Counted from the stretch's first letter, positions 7,604 through 18,389 are shown. The stretch is 64,000 bases of DNA from DASVFB01 sp963766345 (GCA_963766345.1 CAVXZL010000010.1:434001-498000); one strand, 5' to 3'. The notes: generated by a model not told the origin, from the letters alone. A program made the numbers and translations.

Positions 7604-8182
7604 ATGCCCGACATCCAGGTGTCACGTCGCGCTCTCGTGCTCGGTGCGCTCGCCCTCGCGCTCGCATTGGCGTTCGCGAACCGCATGCTGCGCGACGCGG
7701 GGACGGCGTACGAGGCGCCTGCGCCGCATGCCTCGGCCACGCTGCCTGCCGTGCCGCGGTCGCTCGTGGTCGTGGACGTCGTCGGAGCCGTTCGGCACGC
7801 CGGCCTCTACCGTCTGCCGCAGGGCGCTCGGATCGCTGACGCCGTTGCGCGCGCGGGCGGCGCGACGCGCAAAGCGGAGCTGGACCTCGTCAACCTCGCG
7901 GCGCCGCTCGCGGACGGCAGCCAGATCGTCGTGCCGACGCGCACGGCCGCCGCTCGAGCCGGCGGAGGCGGCGGGCCGTCCGCGTCCGCAGGCCCCGTCC
8001 ACCTGAACAGCGCGACCGAGGCGGACCTCGAGGCGCTCCCTGGCGTCGGCCCGGTCACGGCGCAGAAGATCCTCGACTACCGGCAGCACCACGGCGCCTT
8101 CGGGAGCGTCGACGAGCTCGATGCGATCCCGGGCATCGGCCCGAAGCGGCTCGACCAGCTCCGCGACGTGGTGGCGCCGTGA
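7604..8182 (+). CDS. comEA: Competence protein ComEA (DNA receptor)
   Basis: A 192-residue membrane-anchored DNA-binding protein of the natural transformation machinery. An N-terminal signal anchor (residues 8-26) is followed by an SLBB-type domain (VDVVGAVRHAGLYRLPQGARI), a Gly/Ala/Pro linker, and two C-terminal helix-hairpin-helix motifs (LNSATEADLEALPGVGPVTA and LDAIPGIGPKRL) that bind double-stranded DNA. Its stop overlaps the comEC start (GTGA), so the two are coupled. No pilin genes are in the window. Confidence 0.93.
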   Translation: MPDIQVSRRALVLGALALALALAFANRMLRDAGTAYEAPAPHASATLPAVPRSLVVVDVVGAVRHAGLYRLPQGARIADAVARAGGATRKAELDLVNLAAPLADGSQIVVPTRTAAARAGGGGGPSASAGPVHLNSATEADLEALPGVGPVTAQKILDYRQHHGAFGSVDELDAIPGIGPKRLDQLRDVVAP

Positions 8183-9627
8183 ACGTGCGCACGCCTCATG
8201 CCCTCGTCGCTTCCCTGTGTCTCGGGTTGGCGGCCTCGAACGCAGCGCGCCTGCCGTCGGTCGGGCTCGCGGCCGGCGTGGTCGGCATGGCCGGTCTCGC
8301 CGCCGGCGTTCAGTCCGCGCACCGGATGACCGTCTTCGCGGCGGCGCTCGCGTGCGCCGGCTGGTGGTGGGGCAGCGTGCGCCTCGCCGCGCTCGACCAC
8401 AGCGTCCTCTCCGGCTCGGTTGGAACCGCGGAACGCGCCCGGCTCGAGGTGACGGCCCCGGCGCGGCCGAGCCGCTACAGGCTCCGTGTCCCGGTCCTCG
8501 TTCGGCGCTTCGGCGAGCGTCGACTGCGCGAGACGGCGCTGCTCGAGTTGCCGCCGGGTCGCGCGCCGCCGCAGGGCGCATTCCTGTCCGCCGTCGTCAC
8601 CGTCGCGCAGCCGCGAGGTCCGGACCACGGCTTCGACGAGCGAACCTGGCTGCGACGCAAGGGCATCCACGTCGTCCTCCGCGCCGACCGCTGGCGCCTC
8701 GCCGGCAGGCGCGGCGGCCTCTCCGCGGTGGCCGACCGCCTTCGCGCGCACGTCGAGCGTTCGCTCGCGCGCGGAGCGTCGGGGCAGCGCGGGGCGGTCC
8801 TGGCCGGCGTCGTGCTCGGCGACGACCAGGCCGTCGCCCAAACTCTGCGAGACAAGTTCCGCGCGTCGGGGCTCTACCACCTGCTGGCGGTGTCGGGGCA
8901 GAACGTCGCGTTCGTCGCCGTCGGGGTGCTCGTCCTCGCCGCGCTGCTCGGCGTGCCGCGCCTGATCGCGGAGGTGTGCGCGCTTGCAGGCATCGTCGCG
9001 TACGTCCTCGCCGTCGGTGCGCAGCCGTCGGTGGTACGTGCGGGGATCGTCGGTGCCCTCGGCTCGCTCGCGTGGCTTGCCGCACGGCAGCGCGACCGCT
9101 GGCACTTCCTGCTGCTCGCGGCGTTCGTCCTCCTCGCGTGGAACCCGTATACGGCGCTCGACGCCGGCTTCCAGTTGTCGTTCGCCGCCGTCGCGGCGAT
9201 CTTCGTCCTCGTCCGGCCGCTGATTCGGATCCTCGAGGGCTACCCGCTGCCGGCCTGGCTGCGCGAGGCGATCGCCGTCTCGACGGCGTGCAGCGTGGCC
9301 ACGGCCCCCGTGCTGTGGCTCCAGTTCCACGCGGTGCCGCTCCTCGCCGTCCCGGCGAACGCGCTCGCGGCGCCGGCGATGGGGCCGCTGCTCGGCCTCG
9401 CGCTCTCTGCAGCGTTGCTCGATCCCATCTCGCCCGGTGCGGCCGCCGTCCTCGCCGGACTCGCAGGCTGGTGCGCCGCCTGGCTCGCACTGTGCGCACG
9501 CGTGATCGGCGGCCTGCCTTTCGCCCAGGTCAGCTCGACGCGCGGAGGCGCCGCGCTCGCGGCCGGCGCTCTCCTCGGCTCGGCCTATGCTTGGCGGCGA
9601 TGGCGCAGCTCAAGCCGGTCTATCTGA
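8179..9627 (+). CDS. comEC: ComEC/Rec2-type DNA channel lacking the metallo-beta-lactamase domain
   Basis: A 482-residue polytopic membrane protein. It has the N-terminal DUF4131-like region (residues about 60-170, including DHGFDERTWLRRKGIHVVL) and the Competence domain with the hallmark segment GLYHLLAVSGQNVAFVA and later NPYTALDAGFQLSFAAVAAI. Full-length ComEC proteins are about 700-800 residues and end in a metallo-beta-lactamase-like domain thought to degrade the non-transported strand. Here the protein stops after the last helix (AYAWRRWRSSSRSI), and the next frame is holA. The start GTG 8179 overlaps the comEA stop. The last 27 bases overlap holA. Confidence 0.9.
   Translation: MNVRTPHALVASLCLGLAASNAARLPSVGLAAGVVGMAGLAAGVQSAHRMTVFAAALACAGWWWGSVRLAALDHSVLSGSVGTAERARLEVTAPARPSRYRLRVPVLVRRFGERRLRETALLELPPGRAPPQGAFLSAVVTVAQPRGPDHGFDERTWLRRKGIHVVLRADRWRLAGRRGGLSAVADRLRAHVERSLARGASGQRGAVLAGVVLGDDQAVAQTLRDKFRASGLYHLLAVSGQNVAFVAVGVLVLAALLGVPRLIAEVCALAGIVAYVLAVGAQPSVVRAGIVGALGSLAWLAARQRDRWHFLLLAAFVLLAWNPYTALDAGFQLSFAAVAAIFVLVRPLIRILEGYPLPAWLREAIAVSTACSVATAPVLWLQFHAVPLLAVPANALAAPAMGPLLGLALSAALLDPISPGAAAVLAGLAGWCAAWLALCARVIGGLPFAQVSSTRGGAALAAGALLGSAYAWRRWRSSSRSI
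9586..9591 (+). promoter_or_regulatory. -10 element (TATGCT) of holA, inside the comEC 3' end
   Basis: TATGCT ends 8 bases before ATG 9600 and lies within the comEC coding sequence, allowing holA to be expressed apart from the competence genes. Confidence 0.5.
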
Positions 9628-10559
9628 TCTCGGGCAGCGACCGGCCGAAGATCCGCCTCGCGCTCGAGCGGCTCCGCAACCACTTCGAGGAAGGCGCGGT
9701 CGAGCTTCTCGGCGCCGACGAGCATCCGGCCGACGACGCAATTGCCGCCTGCAACGCGCTCGGCCTCTTCGGCGGCGAGCGGCGCCTCGTCATCGTCGAG
9801 GACGTCGACTCGTGGAAGGCGCCGGAGGCGAAGGTCGTGGCGGCTTACCTGAAGACGCCCGCGCCCGAGACGGTGCTTGCGCTCGTCTGCACCGAGCTGA
9901 AGAAGGACTCGGCGCTCGCAAAAGCGTGCGCGAAGGCCGGCGAGGTGCTGTTGTACGACGCGCCGCGCAAGCGCGACCTGCCGTCCTGGGTCGCGAAGCA
10001 ATTCGAGCAGCACGGCGCGAGCGCGGACCGCGACGCCTGCCGCCTGCTCGTCGAGGTCGTCGGTGACGATCCGGAGCGCCTGCGGAGCGAGATCGAGAAG
10101 CTCGCGACCTGGGCGGCCGGGGAGACCGTCACCGAGGAGAACGTGCGCCTGCTCGCATCGATGTCGGCCGAGACGACCGTCTTCATGCTCACCGACGCGT
10201 GGGGAAAGCGAGACGTCGGCACCGCGCTCGCCGCCGTCGAGTCCCTCCTCGAGCGCGCGGGTTCACGCGAGCTGCCGAGGCTCGCGGCCCTCCTCGCGAA
10301 TCACGTCGCGCGAGTCCGGGCGTGCCAGGCGCTCGCCGACGACGGGCTCGGCCCGCGCGACGCGGCCGGCAAGCTGAAGATGCACCCGTTCGCGGCCGAG
10401 AAGGCGTTCGCCCACGCGGCGAACTACTCGCCGGACGAGCTCGAGCACGCGCTCGTGCGCCTGGCCGAGCTCGACCTCGCGCTCAAGGGCAACAGCCGCC
10501 TGTCCGGCGAGCTCGAGCTCGAGCGGGCGCTCGTCGAGGTGACGCCGGCGCGGGTCTAG
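9600..10559 (+). CDS. holA: DNA polymerase III delta subunit
   Basis: A 319-residue clamp-loader subunit that opens the beta sliding clamp. Recognisable parts are the N-terminal KPVYLISGSDRPKI strand-loop (degenerate P-loop region), LFGGERRLVIVEDVDSW, the TVLALVCTELKKDS segment, and a C-terminal helical domain (LANHVARVRACQALADDGL, then LDLALKGNSRL). Length and domain order match the HolA family. The gene starts inside the comEC end and ends in a CTAG shared with the stop of rpsT. Confidence 0.93.
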   Translation: MAQLKPVYLISGSDRPKIRLALERLRNHFEEGAVELLGADEHPADDAIAACNALGLFGGERRLVIVEDVDSWKAPEAKVVAAYLKTPAPETVLALVCTELKKDSALAKACAKAGEVLLYDAPRKRDLPSWVAKQFEQHGASADRDACRLLVEVVGDDPERLRSEIEKLATWAAGETVTEENVRLLASMSAETTVFMLTDAWGKRDVGTALAAVESLLERAGSRELPRLAALLANHVARVRACQALADDGLGPRDAAGKLKMHPFAAEKAFAHAANYSPDELEHALVRLAELDLALKGNSRLSGELELERALVEVTPARV

Positions 10560-10828
10560 CTCGAGGGGCGGGAGCCGGACACGAGGCGATCCGCCTGCGA
10601 CTTCCGCCGCGCCGCCGTGTTCTTGTGGAGCGCTCCGCGAGCCGCAGCTCGGTCGAGCCACGAGACGAGCTGCTTGTGCTCCTCGGCCACGCGGGCCCCG
10701 TCTCCGTCGGCGACGGCAGCTTCGAGGCGCCGCCTGAGGGTCTTCGCCGTCGACTTGAACCGGAGGTTCTCGAGCCGCTCCAGCCCCGCCGTCCGGACGC
10801 GCTTCTTCTGTTGCTTGATATTCGGCAT
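10556..10828 (-). CDS. rpsT: Small ribosomal subunit protein bS20
   Basis: A 90-residue basic helical protein that binds 16S rRNA. MPNIKQQKKRVRT and ALHKNTAARRKSQ are family hallmarks. It is convergent with holA, and the two TAG stops share one CTAG. ATG 10828 has TACGCT directly against it, too close to serve as its -10; a better candidate is TACCAT at 10862-10867. The approximately 27-base leader then contains a small CCCGC/GCGGG hairpin at 10841-10854, which could matter for autoregulation (S20 controls its own translation in E. coli). Confidence 0.95.
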   Translation of the reverse strand: MPNIKQQKKRVRTAGLERLENLRFKSTAKTLRRRLEAAVADGDGARVAEEHKQLVSWLDRAAARGALHKNTAARRKSQADRLVSGSRPSS

Positions 10829-10884
10829 AGCGTAGAAACGCCCGCTCCAGCGGGCCCGCGGATGGTAGCAACAGCCGCGCTCCT

Positions 10885-10890
10885 TATGCT
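10885..10890 (+). promoter_or_regulatory. -10 element (TATGCT) of murJ
   Basis: TATGCT ends 6 bases before GTG 10897, the standard leaderless spacing of this window. Confidence 0.55.
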
Positions 10891-10896
10891 CACGGC

Positions 10897-12495
10897 GTGA
10901 CCGCGCCCACCGACGAGGCCGTCGCCGCGCCCGTCGCCGCCGAACGTCGACCGCGACTCGCCCGGTCGACGGCGATCTTCTCGCTCGCCACGGGCCTGTC
11001 GCGGATCCTGGGCCTCGTTCGCGAGGTCGTCGCCCGCTACTACTTCGGCACCGTCGGCGCGATCAACGCGTTCGAGGTCGCGTTCCTGATCCCGAACACG
11101 GTCCGCGCGCTCGTCGCCGACGCTGCGTTGTCGTCCGCGTTCGTCCCCGTCTTCAGTGAGCTGCTCGTGAAGGGCGAGCGCAAGCGCGCCTGGCGCGTTG
11201 CATCCAGCCTGTTCTGGCTCGTGCTGCTCGGGCTCGGCGGCCTCACTGCGCTGTTCATCCTCATCGCGCCCTGGGTCATGGCCGCGTTCGGCTACGGCGA
11301 CCTCGCCGTCGGCCTCTCCCGCGTGCTCTTCCCGATCGTCGTCCTGCTCGGGCTCTCGGGAATCGTCGTCGGGATCCTCAACAGCTACGACCACTTCACC
11401 GTTCCGGCGCTCACGCCGGTCTTCTGGAACATCGCGATCATCGTCGGGCTCGTCATCGGCGTCCCGCGCGCGAGCGGGATCGACGCGGAGCTCTACGTCT
11501 ACGCGTTCTCGATCCTGATCGCGACGCTCATCCAGTTCCTGCTGCCGCTTCCCTGGCTTCGCGGCCGCGACGGCCATCTGCAGGTCGTGATCGACTGGCG
11601 CGACCCCGGAGTCCGCCAGACGCTCGTGCTGATGGTGCCGATCACGATCAGCCTCGGGCTGATCAACCTCAACGCCGTCGTGGACACGTTCTTCGCCGCG
11701 CGGCTGATCGATCGCTTCCACGCAGTCAGCGCGATCAACGCGGCGTTCCGCCTCTACATGCTTCCGCAGGGGATGTTCTCCGTCGCGGTCGCGACCGTGC
11801 TGTTCCCTTCGCTTGCACGGCTTGCGTCGCTGGCCGACTACGACGGCTTCCGGCGGACGGTGACGACCGGCATCCGGCAGATCGCGTTCCTGCTCGTGCC
11901 GGCGGGCGTCGTGTGCGCCGTGCTCGCCGAACCGATCGTCCGCGTCGTCTACCAGCGCGGGGACTTCACGCCGCAGCAGGTCCCGGCGGTCGCGGCCTCG
12001 CTCGCGGCGTTCTCGCTCGGCCTCGTCTTCAACGGCTTCATGCTCATGCTGAACCGCGCCTTCTTCAGCCTGCAATCGCCGTGGATCCCCACGTGGGTCG
12101 CGCTCGGCAACCTCGCTCTCAACGCGGCGCTCGACGGGGCGTTCTACTCGTTCGGGATCTGGGGGCTCCCGCTGTCCACGGCGATCGTGAACATCGCGGG
12201 AGCGTTCGCGCTGTTCGTCCTATTGCGACGCCGTCTCGGACGACTCGACTTGCGCGAGACGTCTCGCTCGCTTGCGCGCATCGTCGCCGCGAGCGCGGTC
12301 CTCTCGGTCGTCCTGTACGCGGTCTGGTGGCCGCTGCATCACGCGCTCGGAGACTCCTTCCTCGCCGCGCTCGTCGCGCTGCTCGCGGCGCTCGCCGCGG
12401 GCGGAGCCGCGTATGCCGTTTCCTGCCGTTTGCTGGGAGTTCGCGAGCTCGACGCGTTGCTATCGTTGGTGCGGAGCCGCGCCTCGCGCGGCTGA
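10897..12495 (+). CDS. murJ: Lipid II flippase MurJ (MVF family)
   Basis: A 532-residue protein with about 14 membrane helices. Family signatures include GLSRILGLVREVVARYYFG near the N-terminus (the conserved Arg cluster lining the central cavity), FLIPNTVRALVADAALSSAF, and FRLYMLPQGMFSVAVATVLFP. It moves lipid II across the inner membrane for peptidoglycan synthesis. It starts at GTG with a -10 element 6 bases upstream and precedes lepA by 7 bases. Confidence 0.94.
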   Translation: MTAPTDEAVAAPVAAERRPRLARSTAIFSLATGLSRILGLVREVVARYYFGTVGAINAFEVAFLIPNTVRALVADAALSSAFVPVFSELLVKGERKRAWRVASSLFWLVLLGLGGLTALFILIAPWVMAAFGYGDLAVGLSRVLFPIVVLLGLSGIVVGILNSYDHFTVPALTPVFWNIAIIVGLVIGVPRASGIDAELYVYAFSILIATLIQFLLPLPWLRGRDGHLQVVIDWRDPGVRQTLVLMVPITISLGLINLNAVVDTFFAARLIDRFHAVSAINAAFRLYMLPQGMFSVAVATVLFPSLARLASLADYDGFRRTVTTGIRQIAFLLVPAGVVCAVLAEPIVRVVYQRGDFTPQQVPAVAASLAAFSLGLVFNGFMLMLNRAFFSLQSPWIPTWVALGNLALNAALDGAFYSFGIWGLPLSTAIVNIAGAFALFVLLRRRLGRLDLRETSRSLARIVAASAVLSVVLYAVWWPLHHALGDSFLAALVALLAALAAGGAAYAVSCRLLGVRELDALLSLVRSRASRG

Positions 12496-12502
12496 CGTCG
12501 TT

Positions 12503-14286
<1,784 letters not shown>

Positions 14287-14290
<4 letters not shown>

Positions 14291-15414
14291 GCGGCCACGT
14301 CCGCCACCTGTACGTGCACGTTCCGTTCTGCGCGCATCGCTGCGGCTACTGCGACTTCGTCACGGTCGTCGGCCGCCACGGCGAGCACGGCCGTTACGTG
14401 GAGGCGCTGCTCCGCGAGCTGGAGCTCGAACGCCACGTGCTCGCGGACGACGTCGAGACCGTCTTCCTCGGCGGCGGCACGCCGACGTTCCTCGAGCCGC
14501 GTGCCCTCGAGCATCTCCTTCGCGCGCTGCCCGCGGCCGGGGAGGTGACCGTCGAGGCGAACCCCGAGACCGTCACGCCCGAGCTCGCGGAGCTGCTTCG
14601 CCGCGGCGGGGCCACGCGCATCTCGCTCGGCGCGCAGAGCTTCGACCCCCGCTTGCTCGCGGTGCTCGAGCGCGGCGCGTCGCCCGCGGACGTCCGCCGC
14701 GCGTTCGCGGCTTTTCGCGACGCCGGCTTCGACAACGTCTCGCTCGATCTCATCTACGGCATCCCCGGCCAGAGCCCCGCCGATCTCGAGCGCGACCTCG
14801 ACGAGGCGCTGGCGCTCGAGCCGGATCACCTTTCGTGTTACGAGCTCGAGGCCAAGCCGGGAACGCGATTCACCCATGCCTTCGGCGATGAGCTCACGCG
14901 TCAGGCCGACGCGATCGAGGACTACTTCGAGCGTGTCGTCGAGCGGCTGACCGGCGCGGGGTACCGCTGGTACGAGACGGCGAACTTCTGCCGGCCGGGT
15001 GCGCCGGCGGCAGCGCCGGACTACCGGGCGCAGCACAACCTCGCCTACTGGCACGGCCGCGATTACCTCGGCGTCGGCGTCGGCGCGGTCTCGACGGTCG
15101 CAGGCGAGCGCCGGCGAAATCGCCCCGGGCTCCGGCGGTACATGGCGGCGCTCGAGAGTGGGACTGTCCCGCCGCGGGAGACGGAGCACCTCGACCGCGA
15201 GACGACGAGCGCCGAGCGTGTTCTCCTCGGCCTGCGCCTCGACGAGCCGCTGCCGCTCGCAAGCCTCGAGTCGGCGGTGGACGACGAGGCGCTGCTTCGC
15301 CTCGAGCGTCTCGGGCTCGCGCGGGTCGGCGCCGAGATCGACGGGCGGTCGCTCTCGCTCACGCGGCGCGGGCGCTTCCTCGGCGGCGGGGTGACGGCCG
15401 AGCTGCTGGCCTGA
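14287..15414 (+). CDS. hemW: Heme chaperone HemW (radical SAM, HemN-like)
   Basis: A 375-residue radical SAM protein. The Fe-S triad is CAHRCGYCDF (C-x3-C-x2-C) at residues 16-23, followed by FLGGGTPTFLEP, and later SLDLIYGIPGQ. It lacks the N-terminal extension of true coproporphyrinogen dehydrogenase HemN, and its first motif has the C-x3-C-x2-C spacing without HemN's extra cysteine. The C-terminal HemN domain with NLAYWHGRDYLGVGVGA is present. HemW delivers heme to membrane respiratory proteins. It is coupled to lepA, an order common in bacteria. Confidence 0.92.
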
Positions 15415-15431
15415 CGACCGGCGGCCGAGGC

Positions 15432-15437
15432 TACGCT
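15432..15437 (+). promoter_or_regulatory. -10 element (TACGCT) of hrcA
   Basis: TACGCT ends 10 bases before ATG 15448. No CIRCE-like inverted repeat is seen between the hemW stop and hrcA. Confidence 0.5.
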
Positions 15438-15447
15438 TTCCCTGCAA

Positions 15448-16485
15448 ATGGCCCCTTCCACGCCTTTGACCGATCGCCAGCGGCGGATCCTCCGCCTCGT
15501 CGTCGAGCAGTACGTCACGAGCGGACAGCCGGTCGGCTCGAAGGGGCTCGTCGAGCGGGGCGATCTCGGCGTCTCGCCGTCCACCGTCCGCAACGAGTTC
15601 GCGATGCTCGAGTCGCTGGGGCTCCTCATGCACCCGCACACGTCGGCCGGGCGCGTGCCGACCGAGCGCGGCTACCGGCTCTATGCGGGCAGCGTGCTCG
15701 ACCGACTCGAAGCGCGGCCGGGGGCGTTCCCGCTCGATCTGACGACGGTGCGCCGCGAGGTCGACTCGGCGCTGGAGGCGACGACGGAGATGCTCTCGCG
15801 CGTGACGCGCCTGCTCGCGCTCGTCTCGGCGCCGCCGCTCGAGACGACGACGGTGCGCCGCGTCGAGGTGCTGCTGCTCCAGCCCGACGTCGTGATGATC
15901 GTCGTCATCACGTCGACCGGCGGCGTGACGAAGCGCGTCGCGACGTTCGAGCGGGCCGTCGATCCCGGCCTCGCGACGTGGGCCGGCGAATACCTCAACG
16001 ACCGCGTGTCGGGACTGACGCTCGGCTCGTCCGCGCTGCGCCGGCGGCTCGCCGATCCGGGGCTGACGGCGCAGGAGCACGAGTTCCTGAACGCCCTGAG
16101 CACCGCGTTCACGAGCGCGGCCGACGACGAGCGGCGCCTCTACGTCGGCGGCGCCGCGGGGCTCCTCGACGACGTGCGCGAGGACGAGTTCGCTTCGTAC
16201 CGGCGGTTGCTCGAGATCCTCGAGCACCGCGCGGCCCTGCTCGAGCTGCTGCGCGGGTCGCTCGACGCGCGTCGCCCGTTCGTCCGGGTCGGCGCCGAGC
16301 TCGAACATCCGGAGCTCTCGAACGTCGCGCTCGTCGGCGCCGCGTACGGACTTGCGCACCGGACGCTCGGCACCGTCAGCCTGATCGGGCCGGTGCGGAT
16401 GGACTACGACAAGGCGATCCGCTCGGTCCAGTCGGCGGCGGCCGCGCTCTCCCGCTTCGTCGAAGACGTCTACGAAGAGGCGTGA
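15448..16485 (+). CDS. hrcA: Heat-inducible transcription repressor HrcA
   Basis: A 345-residue repressor of class I heat-shock genes. The N-terminal winged helix is clear (TDRQRRILRLVVEQYVTSGQ, then GVSPSTVRNEFAMLESLGLL and HTSAGRVPTERGYR), followed by the GAF-like dimerisation domain ending in GPVRMDYDKAIRSVQ. HrcA binds CIRCE operators upstream of groE and dnaK operons; neither the operator nor dnaK/grpE is here, so its targets lie elsewhere. dnaJ follows after a strong hairpin. Confidence 0.95.
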   Translation: MAPSTPLTDRQRRILRLVVEQYVTSGQPVGSKGLVERGDLGVSPSTVRNEFAMLESLGLLMHPHTSAGRVPTERGYRLYAGSVLDRLEARPGAFPLDLTTVRREVDSALEATTEMLSRVTRLLALVSAPPLETTTVRRVEVLLLQPDVVMIVVITSTGGVTKRVATFERAVDPGLATWAGEYLNDRVSGLTLGSSALRRRLADPGLTAQEHEFLNALSTAFTSAADDERRLYVGGAAGLLDDVREDEFASYRRLLEILEHRAALLELLRGSLDARRPFVRVGAELEHPELSNVALVGAAYGLAHRTLGTVSLIGPVRMDYDKAIRSVQSAAAALSRFVEDVYEEA

Positions 16486-16520
16486 CCGGAACCGGAGGCG
16501 CGAGCGCCTCCGCGGTCCGG
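16486..16520 (+). terminator. Hairpin between hrcA and dnaJ
   Basis: A nested inverted repeat follows the hrcA stop: outer CCGGA / TCCGG and inner GGAGGCGC / GCGCCTCC around a 2-base centre. There is no T-tract, so it may slow polymerase or stabilise the hrcA mRNA rather than fully terminate. Confidence 0.5.
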
Positions 16521-16526
16521 CGATGC

Positions 16527-16532
16527 TAAACA
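16527..16532 (+). promoter_or_regulatory. Extended -10 element (TGC-TAAACA) of dnaJ
   Basis: TAAACA preceded by TGC ends 7 bases before GTG 16540. An out-of-frame ATG at 16532 overlaps it. Confidence 0.4.
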
Positions 16533-16539
16533 TGGTGAC

Positions 16540-17658
16540 GTGGCGACGACCGAGCGCGACTACTACGAGCTGCTGGGCCTCTCTCGCGGCGCGAGCGACC
16601 AGGACATCAAGAGCGCATTCCGGAAGCTCGCGCGCGAGCTGCACCCCGACGTCTCCGAGGCGCCGGACGCGGAGGAGCGGTTCCGCGAGGTCGCCGAGGC
16701 ATACCAGGTGCTGTCGAACTCCGAGACGCGCGAGCTGTACGACCGCTACGGCCACGCCGGCCTGAAGGGCGGCGGCTTCACGCCCGGGTCGTTCGACTTC
16801 GGGAACCTCTCCGACATCTTCTCGGCGTTCTTCGGCGACGACCTCTTCGGGATGGGAGGGCGGACGCGGCGGGCGCGCGGCGCCGACATCGGCGCGGAGG
16901 TCGAGATCGAGCTTGCCGAAGCGGCGCGCGGCGTCACGCGGGACGTCCCGTTTCGCGTCAGCCTCACCTGCGACAGGTGCAACGGCAACGGCGCGGAGCC
17001 GGGGACGACGCCGATCACGTGCCCGACGTGCGGCGGCGGCGGTCGCGTTCAGCAGGTGTCCCGCAGCGTGTTCGGCGAGTTCGTCCGCACGTCGACGTGC
17101 CCGCAGTGCAGCGGCTCGGGTCATCTCGTCACGACGCCGTGCACCGAGTGCGAAGGCGCCGGCAGGAAGACCGCCGAGCGCCGGCTCGACGTCACGATCC
17201 CCGCCGGCATCCATGACGGCCAGCAGATCCGGATCAGCGGCGAGGGCCATGCCGGAGCGCTCGGCGGTCGCTCGGGCGACGTCTACGTCCGCGTGCACGT
17301 GCGGCCCGATCCGAGATTCGTGCGCGACGGCGATGACATCTTCTCGACCGTTCACCTGAACATCGTCGAGGCCGCGGTCGGCACGCAGACGAGCGTCGAG
17401 ACACTCGAGGGGCCGATCGAGATCGAGTTCCCGGCCGGCACGCAGCCCGGCGAGGTGCGCGTGCTCCGCGGTCGCGGCATGCCGGTGCTCAACGGCTTCG
17501 GCCGCGGCGACCAGCGCGTGCTCGTGAACGTCTCCGTGCCGCGTCGCCTCAGCGAGGAGCAGCGGCAACTGCTCGAGGAGTTCGAGCGCCTCTCGACCGA
17601 CGAGACGTACAAGAAGGACGAAGGCTTCTTCGACAAGCTGAAGAGCGTCTTCCGCTGA
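16540..17658 (+). CDS. dnaJ: Chaperone protein DnaJ (type I Hsp40)
   Basis: A 372-residue co-chaperone of DnaK. The J domain has the HPD tripeptide (ARELHPDVSEAP). A Gly/Phe-rich linker (GGGFTPGSFDFGNLSDIF) follows, then four zinc CxxCxGxG repeats: CDRCNGNG, CPTCGGGG, CPQCSGSG and CTECEGAG. Two C-terminal beta domains complete the protein. It starts at GTG 16540; no dnaK or grpE is nearby. Its TGA lies in a CTGA overlapping the likely prmA start. Confidence 0.95.
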   Translation: MATTERDYYELLGLSRGASDQDIKSAFRKLARELHPDVSEAPDAEERFREVAEAYQVLSNSETRELYDRYGHAGLKGGGFTPGSFDFGNLSDIFSAFFGDDLFGMGGRTRRARGADIGAEVEIELAEAARGVTRDVPFRVSLTCDRCNGNGAEPGTTPITCPTCGGGGRVQQVSRSVFGEFVRTSTCPQCSGSGHLVTTPCTECEGAGRKTAERRLDVTIPAGIHDGQQIRISGEGHAGALGGRSGDVYVRVHVRPDPRFVRDGDDIFSTVHLNIVEAAVGTQTSVETLEGPIEIEFPAGTQPGEVRVLRGRGMPVLNGFGRGDQRVLVNVSVPRRLSEEQRQLLEEFERLSTDETYKKDEGFFDKLKSVFR

Positions 17659-18389
17659 AACGGGTCTCGGCGCGGGTGCCGCTGGAGCGCGCCGAGGAGG
17701 CGCGGGCGGAATGGATCGAACGCTTCCCGGAGGGGTTCGAGGAGATTGTGGGCTCCGGAGAGCTCGAGCTCGCGGCGTACGTCGAGGGCGAGGCGCCTCC
17801 CGAGCTGCAGGCGGTCGACGTCGAGCCGGGCTGGGAGGAGCGCTGGCGCGAGTTCCACCGGCCGGTCCGCGTCGGGCCGTTCTGGATCGGTCCGCCGTGG
17901 GAGACGCCGGCCGCCGACGCGGTGCCGCTCGTGATCGATCCCGGCCGCGCGTTCGGCACCGGTGCGCACGCCACGACGCGCCTCTGTATCGAGCTGCTCT
18001 CGGAGCTGGAGCCCGGGACGCTGCTCGACGTCGGCACCGGCTCGGGCATCGTCGCGATCGCGGCTGCGAAGCTCGGCTTCTCGCCCGTTCTCGGCGTCGA
18101 CGTGGACATTGCCGCGGTGGAAGCCGCACGAAGGAACGCCGCCGCGAACGCCGTCGCGATCGACGTTCGCGCCGCCGACGCGACGACGGAACCGCTCGCG
18201 CCGGCCGACGTCGCCGTCGCGAACATCTCGCTCCCGCTCGTCCAGTCGCTTCTGCCACGAATCGAGGCCCGCGTCGTCGTGACGTCCGGCTACCTCGAGA
18301 GAGACGACCCGCGGCTCGGGCCGTACGTGCGCCGCGTGCGCCGCGTGCGCGACGGCTGGGCCGCGGACCTGCTCGAACGCGCGGAGTAG
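17655..18389 (+). CDS. prmA: Ribosomal protein L11 methyltransferase
   Basis: A 244-residue SAM-dependent enzyme that trimethylates ribosomal protein L11. The N-terminal substrate domain precedes the catalytic domain with DPGRAFGTGAHATT, LDVGTGSGIVAIAA (SAM motif I) and VANISLPL, close to the family's NIL/NPPY-type signature. The best start by homology position appears to be CTG 17655, overlapping the dnaJ stop (CTGA) and giving LKRVSARVP; a GTG at 17676 is the nearest conventional start (237 residues). RsmE, often next to prmA, is absent. Confidence 0.88.
   Translation: MKRVSARVPLERAEEARAEWIERFPEGFEEIVGSGELELAAYVEGEAPPELQAVDVEPGWEERWREFHRPVRVGPFWIGPPWETPAADAVPLVIDPGRAFGTGAHATTRLCIELLSELEPGTLLDVGTGSGIVAIAAAKLGFSPVLGVDVDIAAVEAARRNAAANAVAIDVRAADATTEPLAPADVAVANISLPLVQSLLPRIEARVVVTSGYLERDDPRLGPYVRRVRRVRDGWAADLLERAE

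Noticed and set aside
10829..10834. TACGCT as the -10 of rpsT
   Set aside because: It directly abuts the ATG, so transcription would start inside the gene; TACCAT at 10862-10867 is a more reasonable choice.
15415..16540. CIRCE operator near hrcA or dnaJ
   Set aside because: No TTAGCACTC-N9-GAGTGCTAA or close variant was found by eye in either upstream region.
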